The notes: generated from the sequence alone by a model not told the origin. Shown: positions 38,199 through 48,216, counted from the stretch's first letter. The stretch: 64,000 bases of DNA from Legionella bononiensis (GCF_016786215.1 NZ_JADOBG010000012.1:62001-126000); one strand, 5' to 3'. A program made the numbers and translations.

Positions 38199-39017
38199 AT
38201 GTCCTTGAAGGCCATGTATAACCAAATCGCTGAGAATTATGCTACCGCTAATCGCTTTGGAGCAATTAGTGAGAGTCATCATGTTGCTATTGAACAGATG
38301 AAGAAATTTCATTTGGGCTTAAAACCCAATTATAAAGTTCTTGATCTGGGTGTTGGCGACGGTGCCTTTCTGCGCAAGCTTCAGCACATTATGCCTGCTG
38401 CAGAATTTACCGGTATTGACGTTTCTTCTGAAATGTTAAAGCGTGCCAATGAAACCTTGAGTTTAAAAACCATAGAAACCAGTGCGGCTGATGCGAGCAA
38501 ATTCTTGCCTCCCCATAGTCAGGATTTGGTTCTTGCACATTTTATTAATGCCTACATTCCTATCAATATCTTATTCGATGAAGCTAAATTGTTAACACGG
38601 GCTACTGGGCATTATTCAATGATCACGACTACCTATGATTCATTTCCTGTCGCACAACAGCAATTAGCTGAATTTATAGCCCAGGATTCTTTATTAAGCA
38701 GTGTCGTGGGTCATTACTATAAATCCATAGTCAAAAATACTACGGTTGCCGCAAATCTTGATGAGCTGATGCTCGCCTTTAAACAGCATCAGTTTGAAAT
38801 CATTGATCACAAGCGCCTGGAAATACCGATTACGCTCAATAACATTGACGAATTAGCTCTTTTTGGCATTGAAGGCACCTGGTTTCTGAATACCCTGTCA
38901 ATTCGCATGTTACCTAAATATTTTTTGATTCAACGGTTGAAACGACTGTTCAGCAAAATTTTCACTTTCCCCTATCATGATACTCATATAATAGATGTAG
39001 TCCTTGCAAAGAAGTGA
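38199..39017 (+). CDS. Class I SAM-dependent methyltransferase
   Basis: This protein of about 272 residues has motif I, VLDLGVGDGAFL, near residues 48-59 and an acidic second strand, FTGIDVSSEML, near 73, followed by a typical post-motif DLVLAHFINAYIP near 112. I start at the ATG 10 nt after AGGA rather than at a TTG 30 nt upstream. It faces away from the neuB operon and is less AT-rich than the O-antigen genes, so it probably belongs to the conserved flank. The acceptor is not evident. A hydrophobic or basic C-terminus suggests nothing specific. Confidence 0.8.
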   Translation: MSLKAMYNQIAENYATANRFGAISESHHVAIEQMKKFHLGLKPNYKVLDLGVGDGAFLRKLQHIMPAAEFTGIDVSSEMLKRANETLSLKTIETSAADASKFLPPHSQDLVLAHFINAYIPINILFDEAKLLTRATGHYSMITTTYDSFPVAQQQLAEFIAQDSLLSSVVGHYYKSIVKNTTVAANLDELMLAFKQHQFEIIDHKRLEIPITLNNIDELALFGIEGTWFLNTLSIRMLPKYFLIQRLKRLFSKIFTFPYHDTHIIDVVLAKK

Positions 39018-39072
39018 TACTCTGTTTTTATAAGATATTTTAGATTTATATTTTCATGGACGAGGTGAACAA

Positions 39073-40575
39073 TTGATATCTGAAACTATTAAAAATTATC
39101 TTCCCGAATTAAATCTACGACAAAAACAAACCAATAATATTATCTTCATTACATTCTGGAGCCAGTTTTCAGTTTATGCGCTTAATACTGTTTTAATTTT
39201 ATTTCTAACTCGCCCCCTCCTCTCTCAGGGTTTGGGTTATAGCCAGGCTAAAGCCTATGCATTTATTGGAGTGACTCAAGCAACCGGATATTTGATGCCC
39301 GTACTTGGTGGATACATGGCGGATACTATTGTGGGGATCAGGCGATCCATACTTCTTGGCAGCATCATGCTGGCATGCGCCTACTTACTGGTAATGCTTA
39401 GTGGATACACAATAAGCTCTTTGGGAGATCAACTTTTTATTGCAGCATTTGCATTTATTCCCGCTACCAATTCTTTATTAATGGGTACGGCATCCAGTAT
39501 GGTTTCGCATATTTATTCGGATGATGCAATAAAAGCAAAATCTGCAATGACCTATTATTACATGGCCATTAATGTAGGCGCGCTTCTGGCGACTTTAATC
39601 GCGCCTGCATTATTAGACAGCAGGTATGGGCCTTTGTCTGTTTTAACCCTGACGTTCATAGGTAAATCCATTGCTGCGTTGAATTTTGTCAAAAGGTATT
39701 CGATTTATGAATCGGTCATCTGGGGCAAGGATAAATCAAGGCTTTCAAAACAAGGTATCTTTCGTTTAATAGGTTATATTGCCGCTATTTATTCACTGAC
39801 CTTATATGCCTATTCGCATGTTTATATAGCCAGCACATTGATTGCTCTAGGCTGTAGCATAGGAATACTCTGGTTTATAGTAAAAACTGCTCTACTTACA
39901 GGCGAAACTCGCAGTAAACAAATGATAGCAGTCCTACTGATAATAGAAGCGGTTGTGTTTTTTATCATTTACAACCAAATGAACAGTACACTGGTTTTAT
40001 TTGCCAATAATAATTCCGATCATAATTTATTAGGCTTAAGCATCTCTGCGGCGCAATATCAAATGCTAAATCCTTTATTGATTTTAATTATAGGCAGCCA
40101 GCTTCCGCGTTTTTACCGGTTGTTTTCTCGTTTCACCATCCCCTATCAATTTGCAGCAGGAACCATGCTCTCAGGTATAGCACTACTGGTCATGGCTTTT
40201 GCTGCCAGCAGAGCAACTGAAGGCATAGTCAACGGCAATTATATTGCCTTAACGTACGTTTTAATTTCAATCGCAGAATTATGGGTCAGTGCCATAGGTT
40301 TAAGTATGATTGGTTTGTATTGTGATGGGCGCGCAATAGCATTTGCGATGGGCGTCTGGTACTTGGCCAGCTCTATGTCCAACGCAATTTCAGGAAGGGT
40401 TGCAGGCTGGGTTGCTATACCAGAACACATTAAAAGCGCGGTAGAAAGTTTGCCCTATTATAAAAGCTATTATCTAATCATGGGAGTTTGTGCTTTGGGC
40501 ATTGGAATATTCATGTACGTTCTAGCCTATTTCTTACAAAAGAAAATGAGAAATAAAGGAATCGAACTGGCATGA
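39073..40575 (+). CDS. POT-family (peptide/MFS) transporter
   Basis: This 500-residue inner-membrane protein has 12 or more hydrophobic segments and the layout of proton-dependent oligopeptide transporters. QATGYLMPVLGGYMAD near residues 65-80 matches the motif between helices 2 and 3. YYMAINVGALLAT near 157-169 matches the FYxxINxG signature. The start is a TTG with a good GAGGTG site 5 nt before it. Such proteins import di- and tripeptides, which fits Legionella's amino-acid-based diet. It lies 55 nt after the methyltransferase gene and may share its transcript. Confidence 0.85.
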   Translation: MISETIKNYLPELNLRQKQTNNIIFITFWSQFSVYALNTVLILFLTRPLLSQGLGYSQAKAYAFIGVTQATGYLMPVLGGYMADTIVGIRRSILLGSIMLACAYLLVMLSGYTISSLGDQLFIAAFAFIPATNSLLMGTASSMVSHIYSDDAIKAKSAMTYYYMAINVGALLATLIAPALLDSRYGPLSVLTLTFIGKSIAALNFVKRYSIYESVIWGKDKSRLSKQGIFRLIGYIAAIYSLTLYAYSHVYIASTLIALGCSIGILWFIVKTALLTGETRSKQMIAVLLIIEAVVFFIIYNQMNSTLVLFANNNSDHNLLGLSISAAQYQMLNPLLILIIGSQLPRFYRLFSRFTIPYQFAAGTMLSGIALLVMAFAASRATEGIVNGNYIALTYVLISIAELWVSAIGLSMIGLYCDGRAIAFAMGVWYLASSMSNAISGRVAGWVAIPEHIKSAVESLPYYKSYYLIMGVCALGIGIFMYVLAYFLQKKMRNKGIELA

Positions 40576-40610
40576 ACACATGCTATTCAGGGTAACAAAG
40601 TGTTTCAATC

Positions 40611-42566
40611 TCACATTCTAAACCCTGTTTTCCTTACTTCTTTATGACTAGATAACACTGGCTCAGACTGATTTTCACTAAAAAAAGAAACTCTATACTG
40701 AACTGTTGCCCCAGATACAGTCGGTTTTTCTTCAGGTGTTATCAAATTCGGGGCAGGAGTCATTGATGCTTTTTGTGACTGTCCAAGTCGGGAAAGAAAA
40801 TAGTGTAATAAAGCAATTTTACATTCAATCGACCTCATATAGTGTCTTGAATTATTCAGTTGCATAAAATTATTGTGCAAAGTCATCAGCTCACTGCCAA
40901 TCACACCATTCACCAGACTTTTAAGTGAAAATACAGGACAACTACCTCCTTCCTGATAAAAGCCTCTTCGATTACATACGGTACGACGATGACCTATCGA
41001 TGGATTTAAAGGATCCTTACTATAATAAACCAGTGGGTATGGATGTGCTCGTCCACTGAGGAACAGTCTAATTTCATTCAGTCTAATCCATTCATTGGCT
41101 TCATCACTGTCTGGAGAGGAAAAATCTGGACTGATGGCTGAATAAGAGGGTTTCCTATAAAATTTGATTAATCGCTCCACCCTGATTAATTCCTTCAGGG
41201 TAAATTCCATAGCGTTTTGATATTCAACAGGTTGTGTAAAGGGATCCAATTTTAATCGGATAAAAACACCGTCCTTTATTGTATATGGTTCTAATTGAGT
41301 TACATAAGTTCCAGTACAGGTTTTCTCATATAAATTGAGTTCATGATAACCATCCCCTAAATTATCCTCAACTTTATAATATTCATAAAAAAATGGTTTC
41401 TCATTGAATTCAGCTCTAACACCATCTGCCAGAAATCCAATCTTGATGATTCTAAAAACTGCCGCATGTCCTCTCATTCCTCCACCCTGAAAAATCAGTT
41501 CATCCGTATCAGACTGCATTTGCCTTCCGGGGAGAAATCGAAGCATGCTTATATAAGAACCGTAACCTATAGAAATAAAGGGACAACCATAAAGCATTGC
41601 ATTCAAGTTTTGCTCTATTAACGATGAAATCAGATTTTGCTCTGGTTCAGCTAAATGTTTAAGTAAAGGCATCTGAGCCAACTGTCCATTCAGGTTGGGA
41701 ACCTTGAATTGTTCGTGCAGATATTTGATAAATTTTGTATCAGTTTTCAAACTTTGTCGTAATTTCCCTTCTGGTGTATATGCAGCCAAAAGAGAGGCTG
41801 CATAATTTAACTCTTCATATTGTACTGTAGTTAAATTATCTCGATTCACTTCAGCATATATCTTTAATGAAAGAGAATATGCACTTGCTGCGTGCGTAGG
41901 ACTTAGCCTGATTCCATTTCTGATACTATTAGAAAAATCCCTGGCTAGCATCATTGAGTAATCAAGCCTGATCTGCAGGTTATGATGTTCAATCAATTGT
42001 TTTAATTGCCGCAAATTATCCAAATGATTTTGCATTACTGAATAATTGCGACTATTTTTTATCTCAGCAACAGGATCTTGATAATACAATGTTAATAGAT
42101 ACCTGATAATAGTGGCAGGTAATTGAAGGGATTCGGTTCGCAATATGGGATTATAACTCACTATAGGATATAAAAAATTAAATCGGGATATAAAATTGAT
42201 TTGCGACTGAGGCGTATTAAAAGTCAAATGAATTGAAGAAAAATCCTTATATTCTCTCATTTGAGTTAAATCGACTCCCAAATTTAAAAAAAACTGATTT
42301 AACCATTCTTGATAAGTCTGTTGAAATAAACGAGAGTTCCAAAAAATATTCTGTAGACTATCCATTAATACTAGATAGTTATCATAAGGAATAATAATTC
42401 CACTCATATTAGAGACATTGACAGGATATCCACCAGCCCACTCAACCAATGAAAAACTCTTTAGAGAATTCTTGGGTAACGCAGGGATAAATATGCAATT
42501 GAGGATTTTGCCTTCTGTAAATTCAACAATACCCAGCGCCTCATAACACCAATCTTTAAAAGTCAT
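40611..42566 (-). CDS. Orphan 651-residue protein, no recognised domain
   Basis: I do not recognise this protein. It is soluble-looking, with no signal peptide or membrane span. It is rich in Leu, Tyr, Asn and aromatic residues. An N-terminal alpha/beta part and helical middle (about 180-340) lead to a region with FQGGGMRGHAAVFRI near 365 and a late Cys-containing segment, HRRTVCNRRGFYQEGGSCP, near 555. The C-terminus is Ser/Glu-containing and loosely ordered. Size, orphan status and location beside core genes are compatible with a Dot/Icm effector, but I see no decisive secretion signal. It converges with the transporter gene. Confidence 0.6.
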   Translation of the reverse strand: MTFKDWCYEALGIVEFTEGKILNCIFIPALPKNSLKSFSLVEWAGGYPVNVSNMSGIIIPYDNYLVLMDSLQNIFWNSRLFQQTYQEWLNQFFLNLGVDLTQMREYKDFSSIHLTFNTPQSQINFISRFNFLYPIVSYNPILRTESLQLPATIIRYLLTLYYQDPVAEIKNSRNYSVMQNHLDNLRQLKQLIEHHNLQIRLDYSMMLARDFSNSIRNGIRLSPTHAASAYSLSLKIYAEVNRDNLTTVQYEELNYAASLLAAYTPEGKLRQSLKTDTKFIKYLHEQFKVPNLNGQLAQMPLLKHLAEPEQNLISSLIEQNLNAMLYGCPFISIGYGSYISMLRFLPGRQMQSDTDELIFQGGGMRGHAAVFRIIKIGFLADGVRAEFNEKPFFYEYYKVEDNLGDGYHELNLYEKTCTGTYVTQLEPYTIKDGVFIRLKLDPFTQPVEYQNAMEFTLKELIRVERLIKFYRKPSYSAISPDFSSPDSDEANEWIRLNEIRLFLSGRAHPYPLVYYSKDPLNPSIGHRRTVCNRRGFYQEGGSCPVFSLKSLVNGVIGSELMTLHNNFMQLNNSRHYMRSIECKIALLHYFLSRLGQSQKASMTPAPNLITPEEKPTVSGATVQYRVSFFSENQSEPVLSSHKEVRKTGFRM

Positions 42567-43017
42567 TCAATCAAATGTCGCTAATAAAACCACATTGGAC
42601 TTATTATAGGCTTTTAATTGGGAAATTTGAACCTACATCTGAGGTTTATAATTATACCGATTGTTGTCCAATTCTCTTTCGACGCTCCGCTACTTGTTCC
42701 TGAACGATCCTAATTTTTTTAGATCATCCTTGCGAAAAAGGGGATCCATTAAGCAAACACAATCAGGTGTTAATATGATGCATGGATTCCCGCCTTCGCG
42801 GGAATGACGCATTATTTAATCATATGGGTTTATAATCAAACGGTTGAATAATTAAATGCCTTGGTTCTTCAGCGCTATAACGAGGATGAAACCCTATAAC
42901 AAGTGCAAATTAAAATTATTCATCGTACTTTTTTAATAGAAGAAGATCGTTCAGGAGCAAGTCTCAGAGTATTGAGAAGTAATTGATTAATTATCAATAT
43001 CCACTGGATTTATGCGC
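42567..43017. other. Intergenic region with a dispersed palindromic repeat
   Basis: No gene is supported in this gap of about 450 bases. It contains one copy of the dispersed repeat at 42724-42808 and otherwise AT-rich sequence. The short frame AAATTATTCATCGTAC near 42910 reads like a decayed coding remnant but cannot be assigned. Confidence 0.5.
42724..42808 (+). repeat. Dispersed palindromic repeat, copy 1
   Basis: This element of about 85 bp has imperfect inverted ends related to GTCATTCCCGCGAAGGCGGG and a conserved middle, ACAATCAGGTGTTAAT. Related copies occur at 48217 (same orientation) and 63243 (opposite orientation). The ends could fold together into a long hairpin. Confidence 0.85.
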
Positions 43018-44013
43018 TTACTTAGGTTCTTCCAAGCCTAAATTATCTCGTTTGAACACTCGATCGGCTCTATAACTGGATCGCACCAGAGGACCCGATG
43101 CTACTTCAAAAAAGCCTTTTTGTAAGCCTATCTGTCTTAATTCGGCAAAAGTTTCCGGGGTCACATAACGCTCTATAGGCAAATGATTTTTTGTAGGTTG
43201 AAGGTACTGCCCCAAAGTTAAAATATCCACTTGATGAGCACGCAAATCATCCATGGTTTGAATGATTTCCTCATTTGTCTCACCCAATCCCAACATCAGA
43301 CTGGTTTTGGTTAAAACATCAGGTCTGTATCGTTTGGCAAAAGCCAATACATTTAAAGTTTGATGATATCCTGCCCTGTTATCCCGAACTGGGTGTGTCA
43401 AACGCTCAACGGTCTCAACGTTTTGCGCAAAAACATCAACACCGCTATCCAACAGAACTGCCACATCGTGTTCAACACCCTGAAAATCAGGAGTCAGAGC
43501 CTCGACTTTGGTTCGCGGAGAACGTTGTTTAATCGCTTTGATCGTCTTCGCATAATGACTGGCTCCACCATCAGGTAAATCATCTCTGTTAACCGAAGTT
43601 AACACGACATAATCCAGATTCATCAGTGCAACAGTATTTGCGGTATTATCAGGTTCTTCCATGTCAAGCCAACCATGTGGATTCCCAGTATCTACAGCAC
43701 AAAATCGGCAGGCACGAGTGCAGACAGCCCCCATTAACATGATAGTCGCGGTTCCATGCGACCAGCATTCGGCAATATTAGGGCATTTCGCTTCTTCACA
43801 TACTGTCGCCAGACGATGTTTTTGAACCTGTTCCTTCACTTGGTTATAAGCAGGAGTGGTGTGATTTACAATACGTAACCATTTGGGTTTTGGTAAGCGT
43901 TCATGAGTAAGACCTGTTGACTTCACCCCGTCCTTAATTGCGGTTACCCCATTTGAAGTTTTATATTTTTGCCCGCTTTCAACTACAACTGGAATATCAA
44001 TGAGTTTACTCAT
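43018..44013 (-). CDS. lipA: Lipoyl synthase
   Basis: This 331-residue radical-SAM enzyme inserts two sulfurs into octanoyl groups on the carrier domains of 2-oxoacid dehydrogenases. Both cluster motifs are present: [12 protein letters not shown] near residues 72-83 for the auxiliary cluster and CTRACRFC near 98-105 for the radical-SAM cluster. The C-terminal conserved SSYRAD segment lies near 314. The ORF begins [10 protein letters not shown], and length is normal for LipA. No lipB lies next to it in this window. Confidence 0.97.
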   Translation of the reverse strand: MSKLIDIPVVVESGQKYKTSNGVTAIKDGVKSTGLTHERLPKPKWLRIVNHTTPAYNQVKEQVQKHRLATVCEEAKCPNIAECWSHGTATIMLMGAVCTRACRFCAVDTGNPHGWLDMEEPDNTANTVALMNLDYVVLTSVNRDDLPDGGASHYAKTIKAIKQRSPRTKVEALTPDFQGVEHDVAVLLDSGVDVFAQNVETVERLTHPVRDNRAGYHQTLNVLAFAKRYRPDVLTKTSLMLGLGETNEEIIQTMDDLRAHQVDILTLGQYLQPTKNHLPIERYVTPETFAELRQIGLQKGFFEVASGPLVRSSYRADRVFKRDNLGLEEPK

Positions 44014-44130
44014 AGTACTACCCTAAAAACCAAGAGTTTAGATAATCCCAAATCATGGGTACAAGATCAAGTCAAATTTGCATCCAGCAAAATGGTTTAT
44101 CCACCAGAAGATAGCTCATTTTAGATTCGA

Positions 44131-45681
44131 TTATAGTATTTCAATTCGATTTCGTCCGCTGTTTTTGGCTTTATACATTGCCTTATCAGCCCGCATAAAT
44201 AAACTTTCAATATCATCACTTTCAATAACAGTGGTTAGACCAAAAGACACAGTCACATCAACTTTTTTATCTCTATAATAAAACTGACAGTCTTCAACCA
44301 GTTTTCGTAATTTCTCAAGAACAGAATATGCCTGATTTCCGGGAGTATCCTCAAAAATAAATACAAATTCCTCACCACCAAACCGAGATATAAAATCCAG
44401 ATTGCGAATTGAGGATCTAAAAATCATTGCTACCTTTTTAAGAACTTTGTCCCCGGCCAAATGCCCAAAATTATCATTAATGTGTTTAAAATGATCGATA
44501 TCGCCAATAGCCAATGATAATGGTTTGGAATGCAGTTTCCATCGTTGGTATGAGTCCAGCATACATTCATCATATGCTTCACGATTAGGTAAACCGGTTA
44601 AACTATCGTGATTAATTCTGTATTTTTGGAAGGACAACAGATTCCTGATTTCTTCAGCATGTTGCTGAGACTCCGTTAATTTTGTTTGTAATGTTACAAC
44701 CTGTTGTTCAAACTCTTTTTCGCGTCGTTGTTGGTTTTTGCGAAATGCTCTGATTCGGTCTCCGATAAGTTTAAGATTTTGGCTGACTTTTGCTGACAGC
44801 TCTTCAATAGTCGTTGAATTATCCATATGATTTTTGATTTGTTCTATATTATCTTGAATTCCATGCTCTAACTGACGGCATTCGAGAACACCATCTTTCT
44901 GATTTTTAGAAGTAGCTTTCAAATAAACATCAAAATCATGAAGTTGATTCGTTAAGTGTTGAAGAAATCCTTTAAATCTGTTTTGCTCTACATTAAAAGC
45001 ATCTACAACCAACTCAGTTAATCCGTCAATTATTTTATTTAAATCCTCAGTGGTTAACTGACGTTCCAGAATTAATTTTATCTCTTCTCTTTTTGCATCC
45101 AAATCTTGAGGTATCGATAAATGATTAATTAACTGCTGTAAGCTGTCATTAATTTTTAAACTGATTTCCCCATCTTTATTTTTTAATAATTCATTGACAG
45201 AGGAAACTTGCGACAGATCTTCGATTTCTTTAATAACTGAGGACACACATTGGGTAAGTACTTCATTAAAATGAATCAGAATTACCTGATTCTCCACCTC
45301 AGTGTCCAGCATTTTAAGTAATTTGGAAACGGCCCGTTTATCATGAGATTTATTGGCTATACGACTTACAGAATCAACGCCCTGCTTCACCAAGCCTGTT
45401 ATTACGCGGGAACTCTCTAAATTTTTATTATGTAATTTGGCAAATTGATCCACCAATTCATTGACCTTTTTTTCCAATGCAGCAGGGTCAAACTCTGCAT
45501 CCAATTGATCGCGAAATTTAGAGAGTTGCTCATCCATTTCATAATTAATACCCACGGGGGTTATGATCAATTGATTGATTACATTTTTTAATGCATTGAT
45601 CTGCAGTTGCATTTTGTCGCATTTTGTTTCATAACGACCAATTGTATTAACTATTTTCTTCTTAAGCTCTTGATCAATCAT
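44131..45681 (-). CDS. GGDEF diguanylate cyclase with long helical N-terminus
   Basis: This 516-residue protein makes cyclic-di-GMP. The C-terminal GGDEF domain (about 350-516) contains the active RFGGEEF motif and DSLTGLPNREA at its start, with the second-site inhibitor motif RNLD exactly five residues before GGEEF, so product feedback is likely. The preceding 340 residues are mainly helical, with coiled-coil character from about 270 to 350 and no membrane span, suggesting a cytoplasmic sensor or dimerisation part of unknown input. The ribosome site AAGGA precedes the ATG. The neighbouring CDGSH gene lies 21 nt upstream. Confidence 0.9.
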   Translation of the reverse strand: MIDQELKKKIVNTIGRYETKCDKMQLQINALKNVINQLIITPVGINYEMDEQLSKFRDQLDAEFDPAALEKKVNELVDQFAKLHNKNLESSRVITGLVKQGVDSVSRIANKSHDKRAVSKLLKMLDTEVENQVILIHFNEVLTQCVSSVIKEIEDLSQVSSVNELLKNKDGEISLKINDSLQQLINHLSIPQDLDAKREEIKLILERQLTTEDLNKIIDGLTELVVDAFNVEQNRFKGFLQHLTNQLHDFDVYLKATSKNQKDGVLECRQLEHGIQDNIEQIKNHMDNSTTIEELSAKVSQNLKLIGDRIRAFRKNQQRREKEFEQQVVTLQTKLTESQQHAEEIRNLLSFQKYRINHDSLTGLPNREAYDECMLDSYQRWKLHSKPLSLAIGDIDHFKHINDNFGHLAGDKVLKKVAMIFRSSIRNLDFISRFGGEEFVFIFEDTPGNQAYSVLEKLRKLVEDCQFYYRDKKVDVTVSFGLTTVIESDDIESLFMRADKAMYKAKNSGRNRIEIL

Positions 45682-45702
45682 TTAAGAAATCCTTTTCTTA
45701 AT

Positions 45703-45969
45703 TCATGTATTTTGTCTTTTATTTACAATTTCCAGTAACAATTTCGCGTGTGATCCATCACACAACGGCGGATTTTTGGTTTGTTTGCAATTACAAAAAT
45801 GAAGGTCTTCTGTTAAATCGGCCAAATAATAAATCGACTTTTGCCCACAATCATCTTTATCGCAAAAAGGTGGTTTAGTACTTTCACCGCAACTGCACCA
45901 ATAATATTCCTGCCCTTGCTGAACTTCTACGGCAATTGGAAATAAATCTTTGTATTTCGAATCGTCCAT
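45703..45969 (-). CDS. CDGSH-type iron-sulfur protein with two motifs
   Basis: This 88-residue protein contains two tandem CDGSH-like 2Fe-2S modules: CSCGESTKPPFCDKDDC near residues 22-38 and CNCKQTKNPPLCDGSH near 59-74. The first lacks the full CDGSH ending and reads FCDKDDC. Such proteins bind 2Fe-2S clusters through three Cys and one His, and may act in electron transfer or redox sensing. A GGGGGAAG ribosome site precedes the ATG. It lies upstream of the diguanylate cyclase gene and may share its transcript. Confidence 0.9.
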   Translation of the reverse strand: MDDSKYKDLFPIAVEVQQGQEYYWCSCGESTKPPFCDKDDCGQKSIYYLADLTEDLHFCNCKQTKNPPLCDGSHAKLLLEIVNKRQNT

Positions 45970-46084
45970 TTCAGGAACTTCCCCCTATTCATCACACGGT
46001 ATCATTCCATTATCTATTGTTAAGTTTATTCTAAAAATCCTGAAATGATCATAATTCTGGATTTATTTTTATTGATTCCTTTGT

Positions 46085-47263
46085 TTAATCTTTTACCGGG
46101 CTAAGGTATTTACTTAAAAACCAACCACAGACAAATAAAATGATTAAGGTAAATAAGGATAATGCCAAATTAGCCAGGGCCCAAGGATAAATAATTAAAA
46201 ATAAGCCTATTGTCATAATATATAATAAACCTATCGTATTTAATCTTTGCCTCAATTTGGCAAAAAATTCAGTACGAATGAGCATGACATATAATGCAAG
46301 TGTAATGAATAAGAATATTAAATAAATACCCTGGTAAGCTAATTGATACAGGATCAATTGAGCATTGTTTAGCTGTTGATTATATAACCATTGGCCAAAA
46401 ATATAGGACCAGTTCATGATACAGGTTTGTTGATAGGACTGAATCATAAATGCCAGCAAAAAGGTCAATAAAAACAGTAAATGTGTTGTTGTACGTTTCC
46501 TGTAATATTGGCCTGCGAGATAAAAAGAAAATAACCCAGTAAATGCCGCAGGCAAACGTAAGAAAGGTAATACCCCAAAGAAAGTACTCGCATAAGCCTG
46601 TTGGAAAAAATGCACTCCCCCTACTGTAATAATAAATAACAATCCGGCCAGTAATTGCTTTTTTCTCTCTTCCTGAATAAAAAGAAGCGCAAAAAATCCA
46701 GCGAGACAAAAGAAGGCACAGGGATTAAATGCATCCATTAATGCAATTGTTCCAATATATTTTGCTGCAGATGGGTGCTCTATCATGGACGAACCAAACA
46801 TATTTGCATGGCCCCAACGTTTTAATACATTAACAGTAACTGGTGATAATGTTCCATTTTTTTCAATTTCATTTTTACAGTAAGTCAAACCTCGAAGCAG
46901 ATCTTTACCCGTGGTCTCATTCGATGCAAAGCCAATCCAGCGCGAATTACAAAAAAATACAGAAGGCACGCTGAAGTCGTACATATTCTGTTCCATTAAT
47001 AATTGATTAAACTGAATCAATGCCTTTTTATCTTCATTAATCATATAACGCTGTACATGCAACCATGGAGTGGTGGCTTGCAGTTCACTAAAAAAAGCAT
47101 CCGCTTTATGACAATATTTACAAGTAGTAGACAGATACAATTCAACATTAATAATGACCTGTTTATCCTCTTTCTGGGTATACCAGACGGCAGGAGTAGT
47201 AGCCGCCCAAAGATTGGACCATACTACAAATAACACGAATAGAATTCTGAAAGTTGTTGTCAT
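46085..47263 (-). CDS. Thioredoxin-like domain fused to DsbD-like membrane protein
   Basis: This 392-residue protein has a signal/anchor segment (1-20), then a thioredoxin-like domain with a CKYC redox pair near residues 33-36, and six to eight hydrophobic segments from about residue 160. The membrane part includes DAFNPCAFFCLAGFFALLF, reminiscent of the Cys-Pro feature of DsbD/CcdA helices. Thus electrons could pass across the membrane to the periplasmic thioredoxin domain. The domain order (thioredoxin first, membrane second) differs from CcdA, which has no thioredoxin domain, and from DsbD, whose thioredoxin domain is last. The partner is unknown. Confidence 0.72.
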   Translation of the reverse strand: MTTTFRILFVLFVVWSNLWAATTPAVWYTQKEDKQVIINVELYLSTTCKYCHKADAFFSELQATTPWLHVQRYMINEDKKALIQFNQLLMEQNMYDFSVPSVFFCNSRWIGFASNETTGKDLLRGLTYCKNEIEKNGTLSPVTVNVLKRWGHANMFGSSMIEHPSAAKYIGTIALMDAFNPCAFFCLAGFFALLFIQEERKKQLLAGLLFIITVGGVHFFQQAYASTFFGVLPFLRLPAAFTGLFSFYLAGQYYRKRTTTHLLFLLTFLLAFMIQSYQQTCIMNWSYIFGQWLYNQQLNNAQLILYQLAYQGIYLIFLFITLALYVMLIRTEFFAKLRQRLNTIGLLYIMTIGLFLIIYPWALANLALSLFTLIILFVCGWFLSKYLSPVKD

Positions 47264-47346
47264 AGCTCGGATGTATTAGTCAAAAGATAACTATAGCACC
47301 CAGTGATCATTTTGAGAAATGAAGAAATTGAACATTTATAACACAA

Positions 47347-47556
47347 GACTTACGAAAAACCTCTGGGATCGAGGCAAAAGGAATGTTTGTAACGTCTCAA
47401 TTTCCGCGCTAATTTCGCCATCCAGAACGCAGTGAATGATCTCCACGAGCAGGCACCATGCTGATTTCAAGAGATCTCTCACTTCGTTCGAAATGACGTC
47501 TCCTGTATTAATTAAAGATTCCTTTTAACGAAAAGATTGGGCGTTTTTCGTAAGTC
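47347..47556. mobile_element. MITE-like element with 14-bp terminal inverted repeats
   Basis: The left end GACTTACGAAAAAC (47347-47360) is an exact reverse complement of the right end GTTTTTCGTAAGTC (47543-47556). The 210 bp between them holds no gene. This is the expected form of a miniature non-autonomous transposable element. No clear target duplication is visible. A decayed right end occurs at 56472-56513. Confidence 0.75.
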
Positions 47557-47560
47557 CGGG

Positions 47561-47995
47561 TTAATTATGAATGTAATGTTCCAAATGCTCTATAACCCTT
47601 GCCTTATCATCCAGTAAATGTAAAAGCAAATCACCAATTGATAATATCGCCAGAAACTCATCATTTTCACGAATCAAAAGATGTCTTCTTTTCGTCTGAG
47701 TTATTACTTGCATCGCTTTTTCAACTGTATCATGTGGACTGAGTATACTTACTTTAGTGAATACTACATCAGAAACCTTGCCAGCATTGAGATCCACACA
47801 TTGATGCAAACAGGAGCGAACAATATCTCGTTCACTTACTATACCAATCAGTTTATTCTCTGAATCGACAACTACAACTGCACCTATATCCATATCCACC
47901 ATTAAATCAATACACTTTTTTACACTTTCATTGGGATGAATGTACACAATTTTTCGTGGTGGCATTGGTAATACACTGTAAATTAAGTGAGCCAT
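47561..47995 (-). CDS. CBS-pair protein
   Basis: This protein of about 144 residues consists of a tandem pair of CBS domains: VKKCIDLMVDMDIGAVVVVD then KLIGIVSERDIVR, and AMQVITQTKRRHLLIREN then FLAILSIGDLL. Such small free-standing CBS proteins usually bind adenine nucleotides and regulate partner enzymes or act as energy sensors. I prefer the ATG at 47995, which has GGAGAG before it. An in-frame ATG at 48007 is possible. It lies next to the MITE-like element, with its stop only 5 nt from the element's end. Confidence 0.85.
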   Translation of the reverse strand: MAHLIYSVLPMPPRKIVYIHPNESVKKCIDLMVDMDIGAVVVVDSENKLIGIVSERDIVRSCLHQCVDLNAGKVSDVVFTKVSILSPHDTVEKAMQVITQTKRRHLLIRENDEFLAILSIGDLLLHLLDDKARVIEHLEHYIHN

Positions 47996-48216
47996 TTCAC
48001 TCTCCATGAGTACAAATTACTTTTATTGTTAACTTACTGTATAAATATAGCACAAACATCGATGCTGTTTTAAAATATCGATACTTATTTCGAACAAAAG
48101 TCAGGAAAAACGTCTATGTTAAGTTTGCATCGATTAGCACGTTTGAGCGCTAAGGTATCCGGACATACATTTAATCATCTTATAGACCTTAGTTAATTCA
48201 CACTGAGTGAAATGAC

